A DNA stretch of 5,124 bases from Chthoniobacteraceae bacterium (lineage in GTDB: Bacteria > Verrucomicrobiota > Verrucomicrobiia > Chthoniobacterales > Chthoniobacteraceae), in assembly GCA_947478975.1 (NCBI GenBank), contig CANJYI010000226.1:1-5124 (forward strand), read 5' to 3'. The translations under genes were made by a program, and so were the position numbers. Of the stretch, positions 1-5,124 are shown one piece after another (position 1 is the first letter of the stretch; each line of letters opens with the position of its first letter). The notes beneath the pieces were generated by a model. It had not been told where the DNA came from and made no database searches. It was given only the letters and a program-made list of their open reading frames with translations.

Positions 1-829
1 GGAGCTGGGAGTCCCCATTGGGTTGCTTCACTCCTCCTGGGGAGGCACCGGGGTGGCGACCTGGACGAGTCCCGAGGCACTTGAATCCACGGAAGAGCTC
101 CGTGAGAAAACCTCAGAGAAACTGGAGGCACTGGGCGGAAAGTCCGGGCCGGCCAAGCCTTCGGCGTTGTTTTCAAGCATGATCGCACCCCTGATTCCCT
201 GCGCAATCAAGGGAGCAATCTGGCTGCAGGGCGAGAGTGGCGCGGGGATTTCCGTTCCCTACGATACGCTTTTTCAGGTGATGATTCAGGACTGGCGGAG
301 GCATTGGGGCCGCGGGGATTTCCCCTTTTACTTTGCGCAGTTGCCCAACGGCTCACCCGTGACCCGCGAGGCGCAGGCGCGTGCACTGCGGTTGCCGGCC
401 ACCGGCATGGCGGTGACTCTTGACGTTGGCTACGCCCGGGATGTCCACGGCCCAGACAAGGCGCCAATCGGAAAACGTCTGGCACGGCTCGCACTCGTGC
501 ACGACTACAACAAGGGCGGCGAATCTTCCGGTCCGCTGTTTGCTTCGGCAGAGATCGAAGAGGGGCGGGTGCGCATTCAGTTTACACATGCCGCCGGCGG
601 ACTCGTCGCAAACGACAACGCGCCCCTGAGATATTTTCTCGTGGCGGGCGAGGACAGGAAGTTTGTGGCCGCAGAAGCCCGGATTGAGGGGGGCGCAGTG
701 GTGGTTTCGAGTCCGGCGGTTCCCCGGCCCGCGGCGGTCCGTTACGCTTGGGTGAGCGTCGCGGAGGGCTGCAACCTTTTCAACAGCGCAGGGATCCCGG
801 CCGCCCCGTTCCGCACAGACTCCTGGTAA
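1..829 (+). CDS. Sialate O-acetylesterase-like protein (5'-truncated by the window edge)
   Basis: C-terminal part of a carbohydrate esterase of the sialate O-acetylesterase (SASA/SGNH hydrolase) type, which removes O-acetyl groups from sialic acids or other acetylated glycans. The reading frame is open from base 2, and the stop TAA is at 827-829. Visible family motifs, in order: PIGLLHSSWGGT (about 14-49); IWLQGESG (218-241, usually WYQGESN); YDTLF and IQDWRRHW (about 260-306); FYFAQLPN; TREAQARAL (361-390); DVH followed by a Lys and GKRLA (440-484), which holds the likely catalytic His (446-448); and the characteristic ending VRYAWVSVAEGCNLFNSAGIPAAPFRTDSW type, here 737-826. The N-terminal GQSNM-type nucleophile block lies upstream of the window, so completeness there cannot be judged. 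The ATG at 23 is internal to the domain and is not the start. The Asn after GES is replaced by Gly, which is odd for the family. Export is probable for the family but the signal peptide is not in view. The family call is firm; the actual substrate is not determined. Confidence 0.88.
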   Translation, partial: ELGVPIGLLHSSWGGTGVATWTSPEALESTEELREKTSEKLEALGGKSGPAKPSALFSSMIAPLIPCAIKGAIWLQGESGAGISVPYDTLFQVMIQDWRRHWGRGDFPFYFAQLPNGSPVTREAQARALRLPATGMAVTLDVGYARDVHGPDKAPIGKRLARLALVHDYNKGGESSGPLFASAEIEEGRVRIQFTHAAGGLVANDNAPLRYFLVAGEDRKFVAAEARIEGGAVVVSSPAVPRPAAVRYAWVSVAEGCNLFNSAGIPAAPFRTDSW

Positions 830-894
830 AAGGCGCAGTCCGGGGCGGGGGCTGGATGGAAAGCTGCGGTAAAACCACCAGCTCTCCCCTCCAT

Positions 895-916
895 GAGGGC
901 GTGGGGACACGCCTTT
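895..916 (+). terminator. Probable rho-independent terminator of the esterase gene
   Basis: A hairpin lies 65 bp after the esterase stop. The core stem is GGCGTG (898-903) with CACGCC (908-913) around a GGGA tetraloop, and it can be extended by G-U, A-U and G-U pairs to nine pairs using the bases at 895-897 and the TTT at 914-916. Stem strength, tight loop and position are right for a terminator of the plus-strand gene. The T run is only three bases before CCC, which is short, so termination may be weak or the hairpin may instead protect the mRNA 3' end. Confidence 0.45.
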
Positions 917-1149
917 CCCTGCCAGTCAATGGAGACCATACTGGCCGAACTGGCGGCTGTTAGAATTTCGGCGGTGAGGCTGGTCTCCGGCAACCCCGCG
1001 GACGGCCTTTTGGACACGGGTCCGGACAAACAGACGGCAAGGAATTATTGGAAAGGGAAGGCAGGTGCCGAAAAGAGACGTGGGCACGCCGAAGGTTTCG
1101 GGAGGGTGGCTTCGCTGATTTTGAGCCCGAGTTCCACGGGGCTGCGCAC

Positions 1150-1194
1150 CTAGTGCGCTGGGCGGAGCCATACTGGCGTTCGCACCCCCACTAG
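1150..1194. repeat. Compound inverted repeat beside the phosphoesterase stop
   Basis: The outer arms CTAGTG (1150-1155) and CACTAG (1189-1194) are perfect reverse complements. Inside them GTGCG (1153-1157) can alternatively pair with CGCAC (1181-1185), and a central GCCA (1167-1170) pairs with TGGC (1174-1177) around TAC. The element begins 12 bases downstream of the minus-strand stop codon, so on that mRNA it could form a 3'-end structure. No T run follows it on the minus strand, so a classical terminator is not supported. It could also be one copy of an interspersed palindromic element; that cannot be decided from one copy. Confidence 0.5.
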
Positions 1195-1210
1195 CGCTCA
1201 GTCGCTCAGT
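1195..1210. repeat. 8-bp tandem duplication overlapping the stop codon
   Basis: CGCTCAGT occurs twice head to tail (1195-1202 and 1203-1210). The right copy contains the minus-strand TGA stop (1206-1208) of the phosphoesterase gene, and the left copy repeats the same ACTGAG context just beyond it. This is probably a small slippage duplication with no effect on the protein. Confidence 0.6.
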
Positions 1211-3818
1211 CGTCGTCCCGGTCGGCTGGTCCAGCGAAGACAAAGGCCGCGCGGATCGGCGCGGGCATCTTGCTGGAAGGGCCCCGGACGCTGCGCCAGA
1301 TGATCTCGTTGAGGACCAGGTCGTCTGCCGCGTCCTCCTTGCGGAAGTTGAGCTTGCGCGACTGTGCCGCGCCCCATGCCAGCTTGGTGTTAAGCTCGTT
1401 GAGGTCGGCCTTGGGGAAGATGGAGGTGTAGGGCTTCGTGTCCGGGGTGGAACGGAAGGAATTGTACATCGGGGTGGCGGCCGCATCGAACTGCGACATC
1501 GGGCGCATCCCCAGAATCAGCTCCATCGTGCGGAGCATCGAGCTGGTGGAATACATGGTGGAGTCCACGCCAACCTTTCTCGAGTAGGGGCTGATTGCCA
1601 GGGCGACGGTCCGGTGGGCGTCGACGTGGTCGGGGCCGTTCTGCGCGTCGTCCTCGACGACGAAAATCGCGGTGGAAGCCCAGAACTTGGACTTGGAGAC
1701 GGCCTCGACAAGCCTGCCGAGGGCAAGGTCGTTGTCCGCAAGGCAGGCGGTGGGCGTCCATTTTCCGGGGGAGGTCCCGGAGGTGTGGTCCTGCGGAAGG
1801 CGCACGACCTGGAGCCGAGGCATTTCCCCTTCCTTTTCAAAGCGGCGCAGTTCACTGATGAAGCGTTCGGCCCGCTTCACATCCGGGTAGTCCATGTCGA
1901 AGCTGCGGTAGAGCGGGTCAAACCTGCCCTCGAGCGATTTGAGGCGAGTCTTGCAGGGATCGTCCGCCGTCTTGCCGTTCTGCACAAACTCGCCGTAGCT
2001 CCGGAAGCTGACTCCCGCGGCAAGCGCGCTGTCCCAGAGGTAGCCGCCGGCCGGGGTGGCGATTGGAAAGTGGCCTTCGCTTGGGTAGGCGAACTTTTTG
2101 GATTTGTTGTGGCCGTAGCTCAGGGGCCAGAACTTCTCGACGTAGTCGGTTGCGTAGGCGGCCATGCTCCATTCGTGGCCGTCGGCGCTGACTTCGCTTT
2201 CCACGTAGAAGTTGTCGAGCAGCACGAACTCGCGGGCGAGCTTGTGGTGGTTGGGGGTGACTGCCTCGGGAAAGAGGCAGAGGCTGGGGTCGCCGTTGCC
2301 TTCCTTCATGTCGCCGAACACCTGGTCGTAGGTGCGGTTCTCTTTGACGATGTAGATGCAGTGCTTGATGGGACTGCTGTCGCCGAGGCGGCCCGGAATG
2401 GGGTTTTTTTCGGGGCGCTTGGACGTGGGGGAGTTGTCCTTGAGCAGGGGCGAACAGCGGTATGCGTCGGCGGTGTATGTTTCCAGCTGCGTTTCAAAGG
2501 CGGCCCGCTCCGGGAGGTTGATGATGCTGAGGGTGCCCTTGAAGAGGCTCCCAATGTATTCCACCGTGGTGCCCGGAGGTGCGGACTTGCCGGGCTGGGG
2601 CCCCTTGGGATTCGCCTTCGAAATGATGCCTTTGCCGTTGGCAACAAGCAGGGTCTTGCCGTCGGGGGTGACGCGCACCGAGGTGGGATACCAGCCCGTG
2701 GGAATGAAGCCCAGGGAACGGCTCTTGCCGCGCACGCTCACATCCAGCACAGCAATGGTGTTGATGTTGGCGTTGGCGATAAACAGCGTCTTTTCGTCGG
2801 GTGACAGTGCGAGGCTGTTGGGGGTGGCGCCGGGAGGGGACTGGGGATGGAGGGCGGCCCAGAGGGTCTCGACGGTTTCGCCGCGCACGGTGTCAATTAC
2901 CGTGACCGTGTTGCGGTTGGCATTTGCCACGTAGAGCACGCGCCCGTTTTTGGTGAGCAGCATTTCATTGGGATGCTCCTCGGTTTTCCAGCGGTCGACG
3001 ACCGCGTTGGACTTGAGATCGATCACCGCTACTTCGGCCCGCGCCCAGAGGCTGACGTAGAGGCGGTTGCGAGCCTCGTCGAGGCGGCAGGCGTATGGAT
3101 AGGGGGCGGAGGGGTCTGCTGGGTCGAGGGCTGCCTCTGCGCGCTTGGTAATCGCGGCTTCGTCGAGGGTTTGGGGCGCATTGCCGGGAGAGGCGGCGGG
3201 AGCCCCGGCCTTGGGCGCGGTGCCGGCGCCCATGAGGATGTCGAGAACGGGGGAGGCCTCCCCGGCGAGGTTGACCTTGGCGACCTTTTGGCCGAGCACG
3301 TTTGCCACGTAGAGCGACTGCGCATCCGAGGAAAGTGCCAGACCCGCCGGAATGCCGCGCTCTTTTGCGTCCCGCAGCACGATGCGCTGTTCCGGGGCGA
3401 GGGTGCCAGTCGAAGCCTGAAAATCAAAAAAGCGGATGACCTCGTTTCCTGCGCCGCTCGCATAGAGCCGTTTGCCTGAGTGAGCGAATTCGAGCCCGTA
3501 AAAGGTCTCCTCTACCTTGACCCGCTGTACGACGGCGGCCTTGGCAATATCGACGATGTGGATTTCGTGGGCGGAGTTGCCGGCGTGCAGGATGGCGGCG
3601 AACTTTCCGTCCGGGTGGACTGCGATATTGACGGGGAAGTCGGCAAGGTCGACCTGGGTGCCTGCGGGCCGCAGCGACCACATGTTGGGCAGCAGGACTG
3701 AGCCGTCCGCCTGGCGGCCCGGCCAGCGCGGGGTGGCGGCGGGTTCCGCAGAAAAACCAAGATTTGCGATGGTGCCAAAAAGGCAGAGCGCAGCGACCGC
3801 TCGAGGGGGGGTGTGCAT
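1206..3818 (-). CDS. Secreted YVTN beta-propeller / alkaline-phosphatase-superfamily phosphoesterase fusion
   Basis: An 870-residue protein of the type annotated as bifunctional YncE family/alkaline phosphatase family protein. Residues 1-24 form a signal peptide (Arg6, hydrophobic core, cleavage probably after FSA), so it is exported. Residues about 45-430 form a propeller with YVTN-like strands near 118 (LYASG), 169 (LYVAN), 253 (LYVSL), 295 (LYVANANRNT), 345 (LFIANANINT) and 390 (LLVANGKG), plus an Ala/Pro-rich insertion around 190-235. The phosphoesterase domain (about 480-800) has ENRTYDQVFGD (493-503), VSADGHEWSM (543-552) and EDDAQNGPDHVDAHR (722-736). By analogy with AcpA/phospholipase C-type enzymes, E493, N494, D723 and D724 are likely metal ligands and S544 is a candidate nucleophile. 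The active site looks intact. The substrate is unknown: a phosphomonoester or phosphodiester is possible, and the propeller may bind a partner or ligand. I chose the ATG at 3816-3818 because it places the signal peptide at the N-terminus; the frame stays open upstream to a TTG at 3911 and an ATG at 3884, both of which would overlap the amidase gene and bury the signal. No good Shine-Dalgarno precedes it. Confidence 0.9.
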   Translation of the reverse strand: MHTPPRAVAALCLFGTIANLGFSAEPAATPRWPGRQADGSVLLPNMWSLRPAGTQVDLADFPVNIAVHPDGKFAAILHAGNSAHEIHIVDIAKAAVVQRVKVEETFYGLEFAHSGKRLYASGAGNEVIRFFDFQASTGTLAPEQRIVLRDAKERGIPAGLALSSDAQSLYVANVLGQKVAKVNLAGEASPVLDILMGAGTAPKAGAPAASPGNAPQTLDEAAITKRAEAALDPADPSAPYPYACRLDEARNRLYVSLWARAEVAVIDLKSNAVVDRWKTEEHPNEMLLTKNGRVLYVANANRNTVTVIDTVRGETVETLWAALHPQSPPGATPNSLALSPDEKTLFIANANINTIAVLDVSVRGKSRSLGFIPTGWYPTSVRVTPDGKTLLVANGKGIISKANPKGPQPGKSAPPGTTVEYIGSLFKGTLSIINLPERAAFETQLETYTADAYRCSPLLKDNSPTSKRPEKNPIPGRLGDSSPIKHCIYIVKENRTYDQVFGDMKEGNGDPSLCLFPEAVTPNHHKLAREFVLLDNFYVESEVSADGHEWSMAAYATDYVEKFWPLSYGHNKSKKFAYPSEGHFPIATPAGGYLWDSALAAGVSFRSYGEFVQNGKTADDPCKTRLKSLEGRFDPLYRSFDMDYPDVKRAERFISELRRFEKEGEMPRLQVVRLPQDHTSGTSPGKWTPTACLADNDLALGRLVEAVSKSKFWASTAIFVVEDDAQNGPDHVDAHRTVALAISPYSRKVGVDSTMYSTSSMLRTMELILGMRPMSQFDAAATPMYNSFRSTPDTKPYTSIFPKADLNELNTKLAWGAAQSRKLNFRKEDAADDLVLNEIIWRSVRGPSSKMPAPIRAAFVFAGPADRDDD

Positions 3819-3844
3819 CGGGGGGGAGGTGGGAGGTTTTTCGA

Positions 3845-3863
3845 CGGGAGGCTTACGCTCCCG
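3845..3863 (-). promoter_or_regulatory. Small hairpin at the amidase stop codon
   Basis: CGGGAG (3845-3850) and CTCCCG (3858-3863) form a six-pair stem whose seven-base loop contains the amidase TAA stop (3853-3855). It lies in the short junction to the phosphoesterase gene. No T run follows on the minus strand (the next bases are TCGAAAAACC), so it is not a terminator; at most it could modulate translation or mRNA processing between the two genes. It may also be chance in GC-rich DNA. Confidence 0.25.
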
Positions 3864-4665
3864 GAGGAAAGTTGAAGCGCGCATTTTCCTGCATGCGCAA
3901 AGCACGGGCAAGGGTGGCGAGGGAAAGCGTTGAGGCTGGATGGCTTCCTACGCTGAGGGAAGCCGCGTTTTGCGGGATGACAGGCTGCTGGCCGGCGGGG
4001 GTGATGGGTCCGCCTCTTTGTTTGACGATGGCCTCGGCGAGTGCCGTTGCGATCTTCTCCCGGTAGATGGGCTGCTCGAGCAGTTTGGTCTCCTGGCGGC
4101 TGGAGAGGTAGCCGCATTCGACGAGAACCGCCGGATTGAGGTTGCAGCGCAACACTCTGAACCTTGCCTCCCTCGAGCCCCGGTTGGAGGCGCCTGTGAT
4201 GTCTGCAAGCGCGCCGACCAGTCGTTGCGCAAACCGACGGGATTCTCCGGAAAAATAGTAGCTTTCCATCCCGGCAACCTGCCTCCGTCCGCCATCATTG
4301 AAATGCACACTGAGAAAGACAGCGGAGTGTTCCCGTTCCGATATTTCCACGCGCCGGTCGAGCGGAATGAACACATCTGAGCTGCGGGTCAGCACGGTGC
4401 GGAATCCGGCGGCCCTGAGCTTTGGAGCGAGTCGGCGGACCACATCGAGGGTGATGTCTTTTTCCAGAAGCCCCTTGCGCGAGCGCGCCCCGGAGTCGTG
4501 GCCGCCGTGACCGGCGTCCAGAACCACGCAGGTGAAGGTCGTGCTTGTTTTGCGCACCCCGGTTTCGGGATGGGTGGCGCAGCTGGTGAAGCAGAGAGTC
4601 CAGCAGAGGCCCGCGAAAAGAAAAAAAGACCTTTGAATGATCTGCCTAAAACGAAAGTTTGCCAT
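3853..4665 (-). CDS. N-acetylmuramoyl-L-alanine amidase (Amidase_3), probable lipoprotein
   Basis: A 270-residue zinc amidase that cleaves the bond between N-acetylmuramic acid and L-alanine in peptidoglycan, as in cell separation or wall turnover. The catalytic domain spans about residues 46-215 and keeps all expected motifs: VVLDAGHGGHDSGA with zinc ligand H53, GLLEKD with E68, FLSVHFND with H121 (usually SIHAN, so Phe is slightly unusual), and NPAVLVECGYLSS with catalytic E183. Residues 1-28 are a signal sequence (RFRQIIQR then a hydrophobic stretch) ending in FTSC, so Cys29 may be lipidated; Phe at -3 makes the lipobox imperfect and simple secretion is the alternative. Residues 218-270 are a Pro/Ala/Ser-rich tail with no recognised wall-binding domain (no LysM, SPOR or AMIN). 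The ATG at 4663-4665 fits the signal peptide, but the bases before it show no Shine-Dalgarno. The phosphoesterase gene starts 34 bp downstream on the same strand, suggesting one transcript. The family is certain; a specific Ami paralogue cannot be assigned. Confidence 0.93.
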   Translation of the reverse strand: MANFRFRQIIQRSFFLFAGLCWTLCFTSCATHPETGVRKTSTTFTCVVLDAGHGGHDSGARSRKGLLEKDITLDVVRRLAPKLRAAGFRTVLTRSSDVFIPLDRRVEISEREHSAVFLSVHFNDGGRRQVAGMESYYFSGESRRFAQRLVGALADITGASNRGSREARFRVLRCNLNPAVLVECGYLSSRQETKLLEQPIYREKIATALAEAIVKQRGGPITPAGQQPVIPQNAASLSVGSHPASTLSLATLARALRMQENARFNFPPGA

Positions 4666-4908
4666 GGCGGTTAGGTGCCGCTCATTGAGGAAACGGCAGC
4701 CGGTCTCTTGTCTGTGTGTGGTGAGCGTCGGTGCTGTTGGGAAGGGGAGAACTTAAGGAAAGACGGATCGCTAACAAAAGCACCCCTCCAAAGGCGTCGC
4801 AATAGGCAATTGCCGCAGCAGAGAGGAACGCCAGAGGCGCCTGCCTTTTTGGGTGCCCGCGAGCGGTGGTCGCTGAAAGAATCGCGTAAACCTTTAATTC
4901 AGAGATGT

Positions 4909-5004
4909 ATCCGCAGATTTCGCAGATTTAACAGATGAGAAGAAGCCATCGGTGGTAGCCGGAGGCACGTTTTTCATCTGTGCACATCTTTTTCATCTGC
5001 GGAT
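4909..5004. repeat. Imperfect inverted repeat of CAGAT-type units
   Basis: Left arm 4909-4938 and right arm 4974-5004 are reverse complements with two internal mismatched segments. Three blocks pair: ATCCGCAGAT (4909-4918) with 4995-5004, AGAT (4924-4927) with ATCT (4986-4989), and ACAGATGA (4931-4938) with TCATCTGT (4974-4981). In the left arm the AGAT core recurs every 9 bases (4915, 4924, 4933), with a further AGAT at 4903. A 35-base GC-richer centre separates the arms. The local composition is AT-richer than the flanks. CGCAGATT-type runs are, from memory, common interspersed intergenic repeats in several bacterial phyla; a single copy cannot prove that here. As RNA the arms would form a long interrupted hairpin on either strand. 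Confidence 0.7.
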
Positions 5005-5097
5005 CACTGCCTGTGCCATGCGGGCCCAGTAGGAAGCGTGACGCCGTGATTGGCTTTTCTCGGAGAGGGCCTCGGATTGGAAGCGCCTGAAGGAGGG

Positions 5098-5124
5098 CGA
5101 GGAATGACGAGGAATGACGTGGAA
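5098..5124. repeat. 10-bp tandem repeat truncated by the window edge
   Basis: CGAGGAATGA occurs twice in tandem (5098-5107, 5108-5117), followed by CGTGGAA, a third partial unit with one mismatch. The array may continue past the edge, so its true length is unknown. It could be the beginning of a short intergenic tandem array; two and a half copies are visible. Confidence 0.6.

Larger units (their letters stand above)
830..1205. other. Non-coding spacer between convergent genes
   Basis: This 376-bp stretch separates two genes whose 3' ends face each other. Short open frames exist here on both strands, but none shows recognisable protein motifs and they overlap one another, as expected in GC-rich DNA. 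It holds a terminator-like hairpin just after the esterase gene and a compound inverted repeat next to the phosphoesterase stop codon, both listed separately. Smaller palindromes also occur, such as CCGAA/TTCGG at 1089-1101 and GTCCGGAC at 1020-1027. I could not identify a regulatory RNA or promoter. Confidence 0.6.
4666..5124. other. Repeat-containing intergenic region upstream of the amidase
   Basis: This 459-bp stretch has no open frame with recognisable protein features. It must hold the amidase promoter, but none stands out. The best minus-strand candidate is TTGTTA with a 16-bp spacer before TAAGTT (about 4751-4778), which matches the sigma-70 consensus poorly. Overlapping palindromes occur at 4799-4814 (GCAAT-AGGCA-ATTGC and GGCAATTGCC), 134 bp or more upstream of the amidase start, and could be an operator or chance. 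The right half holds the CAGAT inverted repeat and a short tandem repeat listed separately. From about 5005 to 5097 I see nothing identifiable. Confidence 0.55.

Noticed and set aside
893..1153. Short open frames in the convergent spacer on both strands
   Set aside because: They show no protein family motifs and no ribosome binding site, overlap each other and span hairpins. A minus-strand frame crossing the area (926-1486) also overlaps the phosphoesterase 3' end in another frame.
1614..2804. A 396-codon plus-strand open frame opposite the phosphoesterase gene
   Set aside because: It lies entirely antisense to a protein with clear domains and intact active-site motifs. Its translation is Val/Gly/Ala-rich with no recognisable family, which is typical of an antisense shadow in GC-rich coding DNA.
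3845..3863. Terminator between the amidase and phosphoesterase genes
   Set aside because: The stem is short and is followed by an A run rather than a T run on the transcribed strand, so read-through from the amidase into the phosphoesterase gene is more likely.
4671..4685. A four-codon minus-strand ATG...TAA just ahead of the amidase start, as a possible leader peptide
   Set aside because: It has no ribosome binding site and no attenuator-like structure, and short ATG-stop pairs are frequent by chance.
4675..4938. An 87-codon plus-strand open frame upstream of the amidase
   Set aside because: The predicted protein is Arg-rich and unlike known families, it would run into the CAGAT repeat, and it starts in the amidase 5' flank, so chance is more likely.
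4903..5004. CRISPR-like array from the repeated AGAT units
   Set aside because: Units are only 9-12 bp apart, with no spacers of normal length, inverted rather than direct arms and no cas genes in view.

Overview
The window looks like high-GC chromosomal DNA from a Gram-negative bacterium, most plausibly a member of the Verrucomicrobia/Planctomycetes group (an Opitutus-like verrucomicrobium would fit). This is an inference from three things. A sialate O-acetylesterase-type carbohydrate esterase sits near a large secreted YVTN-propeller/phosphoesterase fusion. The two genes whose starts are visible lack a clear Shine-Dalgarno sequence. The right-hand spacer carries CAGAT-rich repeats of a kind I recall from intergenic DNA of such genomes. 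No rRNA or other taxonomic marker is present.

Layout. (1) Positions 1-829, plus strand: the 3' part of a sialate O-acetylesterase-like gene; its start lies outside the window. (2) 830-1205: a non-coding spacer between convergent genes, with a likely terminator hairpin for the esterase (895-916), a complex inverted repeat (1150-1194) and an 8-bp tandem duplication at the end of the next gene. (3) 1206-3818, minus strand: an 870-residue secreted protein with an N-terminal YVTN/YncE-type beta-propeller and a C-terminal alkaline-phosphatase-superfamily phosphoesterase. (4) 3853-4665, minus strand: an N-acetylmuramoyl-L-alanine amidase with a probable lipoprotein signal, 34 bp upstream of the phosphoesterase gene and probably co-transcribed with it. 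(5) 4666-5124: a 459-bp stretch without a convincing gene, carrying a long imperfect inverted repeat of CAGAT-type units (4909-5004) and a 10-bp tandem repeat running off the right edge.

All three proteins appear to act outside the cytoplasm: sugar de-acetylation, phosphate ester hydrolysis and peptidoglycan cleavage. The amidase and phosphoesterase probably form a two-gene unit transcribed right to left; the esterase is transcribed toward it and is probably unrelated in regulation. I saw no mobile element, CRISPR array, RNA gene or defence system, and no convincing evidence of an undescribed system. The most unusual material is the repeat structure in the two spacers.
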